Shown here: positions 53,062 through 61,844 of the stretch, one piece after another | Layout of the letters: each line of letters opens with the position of its first letter | Numbering within the stretch: the first letter of the stretch is position 1 | Assembly (NCBI GenBank): GCA_001917125.1 | Contig: MNTU01000017.1 | Coordinates: 1 to 64,000 of the forward strand | Source of the DNA: Azospirillum sp. 47_25 | Lineage (GTDB): Bacteria > Pseudomonadota > Alphaproteobacteria > RF32 > CAG-239 | Reading direction: 5' to 3' | Length of the DNA stretch: 64,000 nucleotides | The notes under the pieces: generated by a model | Told to the model about the DNA's origin: nothing | Seen by the model: the letters and a program-made list of their open reading frames with translations, nothing else | Database searches by the model: none | Made by a program: the position numbers and the translations under genes

Positions 53062-54339
53062 ATGGTGCTGGAAGACGCTAAGTTTCAAGATCAAGACTTT
53101 GATTCGAATGTTAACCGTTCCTGGGGGACGGAGATTAACATCGAAGGAACGTCTTACGCCACCAGTTTGTTCTGGCAGCCCTTGCAGAACAAAGACGATC
53201 CGTATGCGGAAGTGGAAGAAGCTTCCGCAGGCGTTTTGGAAGGGGCTGACCTTTTCTGTATCAAACCGGGCAAAGCGCCGCAGTTCGGTATTTGCGTCTC
53301 GCATGAAGGATATAAGTCGGGAACACCGGCTGCGGCGGTTTCTCTGGCTACAGCATTAAGCGACCGCTCTTCTTTCGTCGGCGTATTCAAAGTCAAAAAC
53401 GGCTGGTGGTACACCTGCGTCCGTAACGATATTATCCTGTCTGACGGCGATATGCTCTTTCTTAACGAGGAAGACGCCAAAAACCAGTTTCTGTCGATGT
53501 TGGCCGTGCCGGACTGGGGCCGCAAAATTGCTCCGCCGGAATGGGAAATTGAAGAGACCGAATATCCGGAATTAGGAAAACTTTTACAACGCGGTGCCAA
53601 AGGCAAACTGCAAAAGATTAAAGCGTTGCGGGGAACCAAGCTGATTGCGGTTATTGCCGTTTCCGGCATTATCGGTTTCTGGCTGCTGTCCAGCATTATC
53701 AGCAGTTTGTTTTTCAGTCCGCCGAAACGGCCGATTATCGCCCCGGTTCAGCCCAAAATCGTTAAACCGGTGGAGGAACCGCCCGAGATAAAGCCGTGGG
53801 AGCGTTTAAATAACCCGACAGATATTATGTTGCAATGTCGTGACGGCATCAATGCATTAATTCGAATTATGCCTCCGGGCTGGAAAATCGGCGGTTTATC
53901 CTGCGGACCCAGCGGTGTAACCACGTTCTGGACTCGAGAAGTCGGCCGTATCAGTTGGATTGACAAGGCTTTAAACGTGTCCGGCATTAATTTTTCGGGC
54001 AAATCGGTTTCCGATGACGGAAATACGATGATGGTTTCTGTTCCTTTAAATAAGGTTGATATTATCTCGTCGCCGCCGCAATATATGGACGTGGATTTGA
54101 AAAACGTACTGAACAATATGTTTCAGGCTATCGGGCAGGAGATTTCTCTGACAAGTTTTTCTTATACTTCGCCGCGCAATAATATATATCGTTCAGTCAA
54201 ATTCAGTTTTGACTCGATGCAAAATCCGTCGGTCTGGAATGATTTATTAACAAAATTTTCAGGACTTGAGATTAATAATATAAAATATGACGTTACCAGC
54301 AAGAAGTGGCATTATGAGGGAGCAATCTATGTATTATAA
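53062..54339 (+). CDS. pilO: PilO-type pilus assembly protein
   Basis: 425 aa. The N-terminal cytoplasmic part (about 1-190) has the type IVb PilO pattern (SSFVGVFKVKNGWWYTCVRN, then LSDGDMLFLNEEDAKNQF). One TM lies at about 195-217 (LIAVIAVSGIIGFWLLSSII), followed by a Pro-rich linker and a periplasmic domain. It matches the PilO of the R64/Tcp class in layout, which differs from the PilO of type IVa pili. Its role is in the inner-membrane assembly complex, linking cytoplasmic ATPase and periplasm. It starts 16 bp after pilN and its end overlaps pilP by 11 bp. Confidence 0.85.
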   Translation: MVLEDAKFQDQDFDSNVNRSWGTEINIEGTSYATSLFWQPLQNKDDPYAEVEEASAGVLEGADLFCIKPGKAPQFGICVSHEGYKSGTPAAAVSLATALSDRSSFVGVFKVKNGWWYTCVRNDIILSDGDMLFLNEEDAKNQFLSMLAVPDWGRKIAPPEWEIEETEYPELGKLLQRGAKGKLQKIKALRGTKLIAVIAVSGIIGFWLLSSIISSLFFSPPKRPIIAPVQPKIVKPVEEPPEIKPWERLNNPTDIMLQCRDGINALIRIMPPGWKIGGLSCGPSGVTTFWTREVGRISWIDKALNVSGINFSGKSVSDDGNTMMVSVPLNKVDIISSPPQYMDVDLKNVLNNMFQAIGQEISLTSFSYTSPRNNIYRSVKFSFDSMQNPSVWNDLLTKFSGLEINNIKYDVTSKKWHYEGAIYVL

Positions 54340-55825
54340 TATCAGAAACAGTTTAGGCATTACAGCTCTGGCGCTGATTATTGCAGCCGCAGCCGGGCAG
54401 CCGGCTTATGCCCAACTTCCGAATTCAGGTGCAGCCAATGCCCTTCCGAGCGAAATAACGCTGAACGATACCGACGACGACAGCGGCTTGCTGGTTCCGC
54501 CTTCGTTAAATGATGATGCTCCGACAGAACTTCCGGCACCGCAGTCTGACGATGAAGCGATTATTCCTCTGACCGGGCCGGATCAGAATGCATCAAATGA
54601 CTTAAATCTGCCGAATTTGAACGGTGACAGCGGTTTATTGCCGCCGGATAACAATGCGCCCAACAATACGGCCCCGATACAACCTATGACTGCAGCCAAT
54701 CAGGCTCCGTCAGCAGGGTTGTCTGCCGCCGCGCCGCAAGTGCAGCCGGCTAATCCGACATTGTCCCCGCTGTCCAGACCGCAGCCGATGACACCGGAAA
54801 GCAGCAACTTCGGCGAAGGAATTCTATCGCAGGTTGACAATGAATTATTTAACCAGATGTCTGATTTGGAAAAACAAACCAGCCTGCTGACTTTGGAACT
54901 GCGCCGGGAAAAAGTTAAAAACGAGATTGCCGCAATTAAAGCCGCCCGGCAAAAGGCCGTTGATGAAATTAATGAGAAAAAAGCGGAAAAAGAACGGCAG
55001 CGGATCGAATGGGAAAAAGAGCAGGAACGCAAACTGCTGGTAGAAGAGCAGAAGCTGAGAGAGCTTAACATTGCCTATGAAAAGCTGAGACAGGAAAATA
55101 TTGTCAACGCATATAAAGAGCAAATGCTGGATACCAACCAGAAATGGATTGAAAACAATGCCCGTTTGTACGGAGAAATCGTTAAGACCGAGGAAGACAG
55201 AGAAAAACTGGTCAAGAACTTTAAAATGAAGCTTAACCACTTGGCTCAGTTAGCTTCCAAGGCAGCCGACGCCGCAGAAACGGCAAAAAAGAATTACAGC
55301 CGCGAATTGGCCAATCTGCAAACGCAGATTTCCATCCTGAAATCACGACTGGAGGCGGAAAAGCTGGCCAGAGAAGAAGAAAATACGGCAAAGCACAAAG
55401 ACAAGACCAATCCTTTTGCCTCGGCCTCGGAAGAAAATGCCGAAGAGAAAAAGAATCAGAAATTGTCTGACGAATACGCGATTATGGAAATCAGCGGAAA
55501 AGGCAACGAACTGGCGGCCAAATTAATCAACAAGAGCGGTTCTTCCTTTATGGTTCAGAAAGGAACGGTTCTGCAGAGCGGTCATACGGTTGACGAGATT
55601 TCGCAGACTTATCTGCGGGCTGACAAAAACGGTACCAAAGATTATTTATACTTTGCCGCCGGCGGCGTACTTGACCGTGAACCGGTCAGATCTTCCGCAG
55701 CCAGAGCCGGAATTACCCCGCTGCCGCAAAGAGGCGGAAACGGCGACAATGATTTGGAACCCCTGCCAAGCTTGAATTCAAGTCAGGGATTGCCCAGCCT
55801 TCGTGAAGGGATGTTTATCAGGTAA
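54329..55825 (+). CDS. pilP: PilP-type pilus assembly protein
   Basis: 498 aa from ATG 54329, with GAGGGAG 7 bp upstream; it is longer than the usual PilP (about 150-200 aa). Signal peptide (P-A-Y-A-Q, about residue 26), a Pro/Asn/Asp-rich segment (30-170), a long coiled coil (about 175-340) and a C-terminal PilP domain (about 380-445): YAIMEISGKGNELAAKLINK, then TVLQSGHTVDEISQTYLRAD. PilP of type IVb pili lies in the periplasm and interacts with PilN and PilO. The added coiled-coil arm may span the periplasm. It is part of the tightly packed pil operon and is followed by pilQ after 8 bp. Confidence 0.82.
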   Translation: MYYNIRNSLGITALALIIAAAAGQPAYAQLPNSGAANALPSEITLNDTDDDSGLLVPPSLNDDAPTELPAPQSDDEAIIPLTGPDQNASNDLNLPNLNGDSGLLPPDNNAPNNTAPIQPMTAANQAPSAGLSAAAPQVQPANPTLSPLSRPQPMTPESSNFGEGILSQVDNELFNQMSDLEKQTSLLTLELRREKVKNEIAAIKAARQKAVDEINEKKAEKERQRIEWEKEQERKLLVEEQKLRELNIAYEKLRQENIVNAYKEQMLDTNQKWIENNARLYGEIVKTEEDREKLVKNFKMKLNHLAQLASKAADAAETAKKNYSRELANLQTQISILKSRLEAEKLAREEENTAKHKDKTNPFASASEENAEEKKNQKLSDEYAIMEISGKGNELAAKLINKSGSSFMVQKGTVLQSGHTVDEISQTYLRADKNGTKDYLYFAAGGVLDREPVRSSAARAGITPLPQRGGNGDNDLEPLPSLNSSQGLPSLREGMFIR

Positions 55826-55833
55826 GTAAAAAA

Positions 55834-57498
55834 ATGGCCGACGAATCAGAAATTCAAGAAGCTGCTTCCGACGCCGGAAAGACTTCAGGTCAGGTTATCG
55901 GCGCCTCAGAAGCAGGCGGAGGAAAGAAATATAATCTGATTGATGACCTTTTCAGCGGCGGGAACAAGCTTCTGACGCTTCCGGGTTCTTCGCTGGTTAT
56001 CAATGACGATACCCGGCGTTTGCTGGCTTTGTTTGCCGATGGGCGTTTTCTGGTTGTCGAATCTCATAAATTTGACGGGCGCGTTTTAAGTTTCGAAGTT
56101 CTGGCCCGCAAAAAACATCTGAACATCAGCAAACCGACCTATGTCAGCCAAAACGAAATCAATGCCGTTTACGCTTACGGCGAACGCGCACAGCCGATGT
56201 CGGACATTGAGGGCGATGAAGACCTTGACCAACTGCAAATGCAGAAAGACTTCGTCAACGTAATTGCCCGGGCGGCCGCGGTAAAGGTGTCAGACGTTCA
56301 CGTTGTGGTGGCCGACAGCACGCAGATTATGTTTCGCGTCAACGGTATGATGCAAACGGTGATGGAGTATAACAAAGACTGGGGCGAATCTTTTGTCCGC
56401 GCCGCTTTCGCTTCGGCAGACATTTCCGACTCAAACTATGCGCAAAACGAGTTTCAGGGCGCTCAGAAACTGGGATCAACACCGTTGCGCGGCTCCAAAG
56501 GCAAATTGATGCTGCCGCATAACGTTCTGGCTATCCGTTTGCAGTTTAACCCGATTGCGTTCGGTTCGCAATATTTGGTCATGCGTCTGCTGTATGCCGA
56601 TGAAAATCCTGACGGCAGCGGCGATTTGCAGGCTCTGGGTTTCGGCGAATATGAAGAAAACCTGTTTTACCGGCTGCGGGCGGTTCCGACCGGATTGAGC
56701 GTTATTGCCGGGCCGACCGGTTCGGGAAAATCAACAACCCTGCAGCGCAACATGATTAAACTGTTGCAGGAAAAAAATTACGAAATTAACCTGATTACGG
56801 TGGAAGACCCGCCGGAATATCCTATTCCCGGCGCCCGGCAGATGCCGGTTACCAATGCCAATACCGAAGAAGAAAAGGCCGAAATGTTTACCAAAGCATT
56901 GTCGGCGGCACTGCGTTCAGACCCGGACGTTATGATGGTGGGCGAAACTCGTGCTTTGGCTACGGCAGAATTAACTTTTAAGGGGGCATTATCCGGACAC
57001 GGCGTATGGACGACCCTGCACGCCAACAGCGCCCCGGCGATTATCACCCGACTGCGAGACATGGGGATTCAGCCATATATGCTGGCGGATCCTGAATTGG
57101 TTAAGGGGTTGATTTCACAACGTTTATTCCGCAAATTATGTCCGCATTGCCGGGTCTCTGTCAAAGAGAGACTTAACGACCCGGCGGTCAAGCGGCTGAA
57201 GATTGCCCTGGGTGATTTCGGTATTGAAAATACCTATGTGCGCGGACCGGGGTGCAAATTTTGCGACAACAAGGGAATTAAAGGGCGTATGAGCGTGCCG
57301 GAAATTATTTTGCCGGATGCGGTTTTTCTGGAGCTGATGATTGCCGGCGAAACCCGCAAAGCAATTGATTACTGGACCAGCGATTTGAACGGGCGGCCGT
57401 TGAAAGACGCCGCAATCGAACGTATGCTCAAGGGCTATATTGATTTGGACGAGGTTGAGCGCTGGTGCGGCCTGCTTGACCAACGTCCGGCTTACTAG
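55834..57498 (+). CDS. pilQ: PilQ-type pilus assembly ATPase (GspE family)
   Basis: 554 aa. The N-terminal domain (about 1-270) is of the R64 PilQ kind. Walker A GPTGSGKST lies at 293-301, the Asp box is VEDPPEYPI, the Walker B segment is LRSDPDVMMVGETR, and the His box is GHGVWTTLHANS. A C-terminal tetra-Cys zinc motif is present (LCPHC, then CKFCDN). It powers pilus extension from the inner-membrane face. All motor motifs are intact. In type IVb systems the name pilQ means the ATPase, not the type IVa secretin. It is separated from pilR by 9 bp, with a GGAGG site in front of pilR. Confidence 0.94.
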   Translation: MADESEIQEAASDAGKTSGQVIGASEAGGGKKYNLIDDLFSGGNKLLTLPGSSLVINDDTRRLLALFADGRFLVVESHKFDGRVLSFEVLARKKHLNISKPTYVSQNEINAVYAYGERAQPMSDIEGDEDLDQLQMQKDFVNVIARAAAVKVSDVHVVVADSTQIMFRVNGMMQTVMEYNKDWGESFVRAAFASADISDSNYAQNEFQGAQKLGSTPLRGSKGKLMLPHNVLAIRLQFNPIAFGSQYLVMRLLYADENPDGSGDLQALGFGEYEENLFYRLRAVPTGLSVIAGPTGSGKSTTLQRNMIKLLQEKNYEINLITVEDPPEYPIPGARQMPVTNANTEEEKAEMFTKALSAALRSDPDVMMVGETRALATAELTFKGALSGHGVWTTLHANSAPAIITRLRDMGIQPYMLADPELVKGLISQRLFRKLCPHCRVSVKERLNDPAVKRLKIALGDFGIENTYVRGPGCKFCDNKGIKGRMSVPEIILPDAVFLELMIAGETRKAIDYWTSDLNGRPLKDAAIERMLKGYIDLDEVERWCGLLDQRPAY

Positions 57499-57507
57499 GA
57501 GGATTTT

Positions 57508-58629
57508 ATGGCACAAGACGATAAAAAACGTTCCGAGACATTGACCCGCGCAATGAAAAGCGTCGGCGCGGTTGAAATACAGTATGCCAAACTTGTTACA
57601 AAAATGTCTAACAAGACAAGACTGAAGATGTATCGGAAAATCGCCTCACTGATGTCTAACCGCTTTTCGCTGATGGATGCGCTTGACTTGCTGTACGATG
57701 GCGCCAGCAACGGCGGCAAGAGCCCAGGCGAGCCGATTGCAATCGCCATTGCAGCGTGGTCCAAGTCTTTGCAAAACGGTTTGACGTTTGCCGACGCCCT
57801 GAAAGGCTGGGCTCCGGCGCGTGAAAGACTGATGCTTTCCACCGGTGACGTCTCTAACCTTGAAAGCGCGTTATTAAACCTGATTAAAGTAACGGAAGGA
57901 ACAACCAAAATGGTGCGCCCGATTGTGGGGGCTATCGTTTATCCGGCATTCCTGATGTTTATGTCGGTATTGATTTTGTACGGTATCGGCGCCTACATGG
58001 TGCCGCCGATGCAGGAAGCCGCCCCGAATGTGCGCTGGCGCGGATCGGCGAAAACACTGGTTGACGTTTCCGACTGGATCAGAACCTACTGGACGGTTGC
58101 TTTTGCGGCTCTGCCGACAGTGATGGCGATTATTTATCTGACTATCGGCATTTGGCGGGGTTTAATCCGTTCATTTTTCGACAATTTGCCGCCATGGTCG
58201 TTGTATAAAGTCTTTTCAGGCATCAGCTGGCTGCTGGCGATGTCTGCTCTGGTCAAAAGCGGTACGCCGGTTTCAACCGCATTACAGGCACTGCGGCGTG
58301 ATGCAAACCCTTATCTGCGGGAAAGAATCGATAAGACGCTCATCTTCGTCAATAACGGTGACAACCTCGGCCAGGCTCTGGAAAAAACCGGGCTGGATTT
58401 CCCGGACAGGGAGATTATTGCCGACCTGAAGATTTATTCCGAACTGGACAATTTTGAAGAGGCAATGGACAAGCTGGCCAATGACTGGCTGGAAGAATCG
58501 GTCTATGTTATTGAGCAAAAAGCCAGCGTTCTGAACATGGTTGCTCTGCTGTCCGTCGGCGGCGTTATTGCCTGGGCGGTTATGGGCGTTTTCGATATGC
58601 AAGACCAAATCACCAGCGGAATGGGATAA
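57508..58629 (+). CDS. pilR: PilR-type inner-membrane platform protein (GspF family)
   Basis: 373 aa. A GspF/PilC-like repeat layout is visible: a first cytoplasmic domain (about 30-125: MYRKIASLMSNRFSLMDALD, then SNLESALLNLIKV), TM at about 140-165, another TM at about 190-215, a second F domain (about 225-330: LLAMSALVKSGTPVSTALQA, then GDNLGQALEKTGLDFPD) and a final TM at about 345-365. It forms the platform on which PilQ drives pilin insertion. Length and order fit type IVb PilR. It follows pilQ and precedes the pilin-like gene by 4 bp. Confidence 0.92.
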   Translation: MAQDDKKRSETLTRAMKSVGAVEIQYAKLVTKMSNKTRLKMYRKIASLMSNRFSLMDALDLLYDGASNGGKSPGEPIAIAIAAWSKSLQNGLTFADALKGWAPARERLMLSTGDVSNLESALLNLIKVTEGTTKMVRPIVGAIVYPAFLMFMSVLILYGIGAYMVPPMQEAAPNVRWRGSAKTLVDVSDWIRTYWTVAFAALPTVMAIIYLTIGIWRGLIRSFFDNLPPWSLYKVFSGISWLLAMSALVKSGTPVSTALQALRRDANPYLRERIDKTLIFVNNGDNLGQALEKTGLDFPDREIIADLKIYSELDNFEEAMDKLANDWLEESVYVIEQKASVLNMVALLSVGGVIAWAVMGVFDMQDQITSGMG

Positions 58630-58633
58630 GACA

Positions 58634-59233
58634 ATGAAAAAAATAAAAGATTATCTGCTTTTTCTGAAACAGCGTTTTTATGCTTACCGTCGTGCGGTTA
58701 AGCTGGATCAGAAAATTATTATTGCCATTACGGTTATGACGGCGGCGATTATTATTGTTTTGGCCTGGATTATCCGGCCGAATCCCAAAATTGAAATCGC
58801 GGCAACCCAACTGGCACAAACAGCCAACAACATCCGGCTGTTTTATCAGACCAAACCGGGATATTGGGGGCTCAACACCGAAACGGTCATCAAAAACAAT
58901 TTGGAAGCCGGCGGCATGCTGATTGACGGCAAACTGCAAAACGCTTTCGGCAAACCGGTTATTATCGGTGAAGATGAACAAGGCAGCATTATCATGCCGG
59001 GAACGCGTCATTTTACGGTTACGTTTCCCGAACTCAACAAAAGCGAATGTACGGTTATGGCCGCTTTTCGGCTGAACGAAAGGGAGAGCCTGAGCCTGTT
59101 GCAGATGATTATCAGCAACGGCGAACAGCGCTATGAATTTAACTGGGGCGGAAGTAATCCGCTGCCGATTACCAAACAAGACGCAGCCAAATATTGCGGC
59201 AAAAACAATATTGTTTCCTGGCGGTTTGAATAA
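58634..59233 (+). CDS. Membrane-anchored pilin-like protein of the pil operon
   Basis: 199 aa from ATG 58634. A basic N-terminus of about 30 residues leads to a hydrophobic helix at about 32-52 (IIIAITVMTAAIIIVLAWII), then a periplasmic domain with a pilin-like opening (AATQLAQTANNIRLFYQTKP) and two Cys (about 134 and 188), as in type IVb pilins. Compare the major prepilin downstream, which has a similar VSMMVANIRTLYSGQ stretch. Unlike a true prepilin, it lacks Gly-x4-Glu at the start of the helix, so prepilin-peptidase cleavage is doubtful. It may be a non-processed minor pilin or assembly factor. It ends 125 bp before the major pilin. Confidence 0.75.
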   Translation: MKKIKDYLLFLKQRFYAYRRAVKLDQKIIIAITVMTAAIIIVLAWIIRPNPKIEIAATQLAQTANNIRLFYQTKPGYWGLNTETVIKNNLEAGGMLIDGKLQNAFGKPVIIGEDEQGSIIMPGTRHFTVTFPELNKSECTVMAAFRLNERESLSLLQMIISNGEQRYEFNWGGSNPLPITKQDAAKYCGKNNIVSWRFE

Positions 59234-59294
59234 AGTTTTATTTTTTATGACTAAAGTTATAAATAAAGAGCAAAAGATATAGCTAAAGCCAGAA

Positions 59295-59322
59295 TTGTAA
59301 CAAAATTTTAACCTGTTATAAT
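59295..59322 (+). promoter_or_regulatory. Likely promoter of the prepilin gene
   Basis: TTGTAA (59295-59300), a 16-bp spacer and a perfect TATAAT (59317-59322) lie 36 bp before the prepilin ATG. A separate promoter would allow high pilin output. A similar TGTAACAAAtTTTT block occurs at 1906-1920 before the VirB6 cluster, though without as good a -10. Confidence 0.65.
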
Positions 59323-59357
59323 TATGATAGAATGCAGTTGAACTAAGGAGAAAGAAA

Positions 59358-59987
59358 ATGGTTAACTTACTTGAAAAAAATGAACAGACCGGCCGTTCCA
59401 TGGTGGAAATGCTCGGCGTGCTCGCAATTATCGGCGTTCTGTCTGTCGGCGGTATCGCAGGTTATTCAAAAGCAATGACAAAATTTAAAATTACCAAAAC
59501 AATGGATCAGGTTTCCATGATGGTAGCCAATATCCGTACTTTGTATTCCGGCCAGCGCAATTATTCCGGTTTGGCGACAGGAAATGCATTAGATATGGGT
59601 GTCGTTCCGGCTGAAATGGAAGGGGCTGACTCTGCTGTAGGTGCTAATACTTTGGTTAATGCTTTCCAAGGTGAAGTTACCATCGGAACAGTTAATTACA
59701 ATCAGCAAACAGCCTCTGCGTTCAGAGTTTCGTATGAAAACATGGGGCAGGAAGCTTGCGTCCAGCTTATTACGTCTGACTGGGGTTCCGGCGCATCTTC
59801 CGGTTTTATCGGTATTCAAGTCAGTGATGCAGCGCCGCAAGGTCAGAATGCTCCACAGTTTGGTAATGCCGCGGCTAAAGGTGCAGCTGCATGGGATAAT
59901 ATGCACTTACCGGTTACACCGTCAGACGCAGCCACGACTTGCGCTACAGATAGTGGTTATACAACAATCACCTGGTATTACATGTAG
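59358..59987 (+). CDS. pilS: Type IVb prepilin (major pilin candidate)
   Basis: 209 aa. A leader of 12 residues ends in Gly, and the mature helix starts R-S-M-V-E with Glu at +5, the class-III prepilin pattern (GRSMVEMLGVLAIIGVLS). The 25-residue hydrophobic helix is followed by a globular domain with two Cys (CVQLITSDWG and TTCATDSG) likely to form the C-terminal disulphide loop. This is a type IVb pilin of the R64 PilS/TcpA kind. Cleavage and methylation need a PilD/PilU peptidase, not seen in this window. It has its own promoter and terminator, so it is probably the most highly expressed gene of the set. Confidence 0.9.
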   Translation: MVNLLEKNEQTGRSMVEMLGVLAIIGVLSVGGIAGYSKAMTKFKITKTMDQVSMMVANIRTLYSGQRNYSGLATGNALDMGVVPAEMEGADSAVGANTLVNAFQGEVTIGTVNYNQQTASAFRVSYENMGQEACVQLITSDWGSGASSGFIGIQVSDAAPQGQNAPQFGNAAAKGAAAWDNMHLPVTPSDAATTCATDSGYTTITWYYM

Positions 59988-60005
59988 TTGTATAAATACT
60001 CAAGA

Positions 60006-60031
60006 AAACCCCGGTTATGCCGGGGTTTTTT
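60006..60031 (+). terminator. Rho-independent terminator after the prepilin
   Basis: The stem AACCCCGG/CCGGGGTT with a TTATG loop is followed by a T-run, 19 bp after the prepilin stop codon. It isolates the prepilin gene from the downstream ATPase. Confidence 0.92.
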
Positions 60032-60260
60032 ATATCCTGCGGCAGAAAAAAGAGCGTTTAATTTGCGGTTTGAGCTTAAAAATGTCATAAAAGATTAAAT
60101 AAATATTATTCTTTTTAATGTTAAACTGACCCCATGTTTGGTTGAGGGCGATAATTATTTGTGACAGAGTCTGACAAAGGATAAATTTCCGCAGAGATTC
60201 AACAAAACGCCGCAGAAAATGCTCCTTTGCCTTAAATTATAAAAAACTAAAGAGGAAAAC

Positions 60261-61223
60261 ATGGTTAAACTAAATGAAGTTTTGTTCTCGGATATCTACA
60301 TTACGCCGGACAAAATTGCCTACATCCCCGACAACGTTACGCCTAACGGACTGGAGGTTTTGGAAGCCGAAGATTTTGACGATTTTTTTGACTTGATAGA
60401 ACAGTCATGGGACGGCAACAACCCCAGTTATTCGGTTATGTTTGACGAGATTTTTTATCGCGTGGAACGAACGGTTTCCATTTACGGCATTCAATACTGC
60501 GCCCGTAAAATGCCAAAACAAGTGCCGCCGTTCAACAGTCTGGGATATCCGGTTGAACTTTCACAATACCTGCTTTCCCTCAGCAATGCTTCGGGGCTGA
60601 TTCTCTGCGCCGGTCCGACCGGTGCCGGTAAAACAACCACTATTTCCAGCCTGATGAAAGAATATCTGACGATGGAAGGCGGCTTTGCCTACACAATCGA
60701 AGACCCGACCGAAATGCCGCTGGACGGCGTTTATCATTCGGTTGCGGGAGGTCTGGGCCTGTGCAAGCAAACGCTGCCGCCGAACGGCAACTGGGGCGAG
60801 GGCTTAAAATCGGCTTTGCGCTCCAAACCGCGCTTTATTATGGTCGGCGAAATCCGTACCCCGGATACGGCAAGTGAAGTTTTGCGCGCCGCCACTTCGG
60901 GACACCTGGTTTTGTCAACCATTCACGCCAACAACATTACCGATGCGATTAACTCGGTGGTTAAATACGCCTCCTCCACAGCGATGAGCGAAGAACTGGC
61001 TTATGACCTGTTTTCCCGCGGTATGCTGGGCGTGTTTCACCAAACACTGCACGGCGTAAAAAACAAAACGCCGCTGGTCAGCTATTTGTTTACCAATCCG
61101 GATTCAACCCGGGGCGATCAGGTTCGCGGCATTATTAAAGGCGGCAAACTGAATCTGGCAACTTCTATCGAAACCCAGATGACCCGTATGAGCCGCGGCA
61201 AAAATATTTTTCCGGAAATATAG
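60261..61223 (+). CDS. PilT/GspE-superfamily secretion ATPase, stand-alone
   Basis: 320 aa. An N-terminal domain of about 100 residues is followed by Walker A GPTGAGKTT (118-126), the Asp box TIEDPTEMPL, the Walker B segment LRSKPRFIMVGEIR and the His box SGHLVLSTIHANN. It has no tetra-Cys motif. These are the landmarks of PilT/DotB/TraJ-type ATPases; the length is that of PilT rather than of extension ATPases. It lies beyond the prepilin terminator as a single gene with its own terminator. It may retract the type IVb pilus, unusual since R64-type loci have only one ATPase, or serve the secretion system as a second motor next to VirB11. Confidence 0.85.
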   Translation: MVKLNEVLFSDIYITPDKIAYIPDNVTPNGLEVLEAEDFDDFFDLIEQSWDGNNPSYSVMFDEIFYRVERTVSIYGIQYCARKMPKQVPPFNSLGYPVELSQYLLSLSNASGLILCAGPTGAGKTTTISSLMKEYLTMEGGFAYTIEDPTEMPLDGVYHSVAGGLGLCKQTLPPNGNWGEGLKSALRSKPRFIMVGEIRTPDTASEVLRAATSGHLVLSTIHANNITDAINSVVKYASSTAMSEELAYDLFSRGMLGVFHQTLHGVKNKTPLVSYLFTNPDSTRGDQVRGIIKGGKLNLATSIETQMTRMSRGKNIFPEI

Positions 61224-61242
61224 AACTGTTGTTTTGAACAAA

Positions 61243-61269
61243 AATCCCCGGACATTCCGGGGATTTTTT
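61243..61269 (+). terminator. Rho-independent terminator after the stand-alone ATPase
   Basis: The stem ATCCCCGG/CCGGGGAT with an ACATT loop and a T-run lies 20 bp past the stop codon, marking the end of the pilus-related genes. Confidence 0.9.
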
Positions 61270-61344
61270 ATGGCTGATGCTCCGGTCATGCCTCTCCCGG
61301 CGGGCGAGACAACAGATGACAGAGAAAATGATATTCTGCGGCAT

Positions 61345-61745
61345 GGATTATCCGGTCAAGCCGGATAATGACAGAGAGAAAAGCCGTAGATGCCAGAAGA
61401 TAAACTGTTGGATTGCCCGATCAAGTCGGGCAATGACTGAAAGAGAAGAGCGTCGGGCAATGACACAAACAAGAAAGTAATGGCCTTTGTTGTTGTCATA
61501 CTCCGGCTTGACCGGAGTATCCTAAAACGAGACAACCGCAGCCGCAGACAGATTGCCCGATCAAGTCGGGCAATGACATAAATAAAAAAGAAGTCGGGCA
61601 ATGACATAAATAAAAAAGAAGTCGGGCAATGACGTTAAGGGGTGCGGGCAATGACTGAAAGAGAAGAGCGTCGGGAAATGACATAAATAAGAAAAACCGG
61701 ACAATGACATAAACAAGAAAAGCCGGGCAGTGGCATAAAAAGAAA
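61345..61745. repeat. Palindromic REP-like units and a 28-bp tandem array
   Basis: Non-coding region. Perfect 9+5+9 palindromes ATTATCCGG-TCAAG-CCGGATAAT (61347-61369) and ATTGCCCGA-TCAAG-TCGGGCAAT (61412-61434 and 61552-61574) occur, plus an inverted relative near 61497-61520 (TACTCCGG-CTTGA-CCGGAGTA). From about 61565 to 61745 the right arm of the palindrome recurs in a decaying tandem array with unit GTCGGGCAATGACATAAATA plus eight bases (28 bp). The unit is identical in the first copies and degenerate later. This is like intergenic palindromic repeats common in Alphaproteobacteria. There are no spacers, so it is not a CRISPR. It fills most of the 620-bp gap between 61224 and 61844. Confidence 0.88.
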
Positions 61746-61844
61746 ACCAAGATAATTGTAAAAAAAGCCGAATGACGGTAAAGAGATACCTCATACCTGT
61801 GTTCTACGCAAACATCCGCAAGCATAACGTATAGTAGAGCTTGT

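Noticed and set aside
61565..61745. CRISPR array
   Set aside because: The 28-bp units are directly adjacent with no unique spacers, and no cas genes are present.
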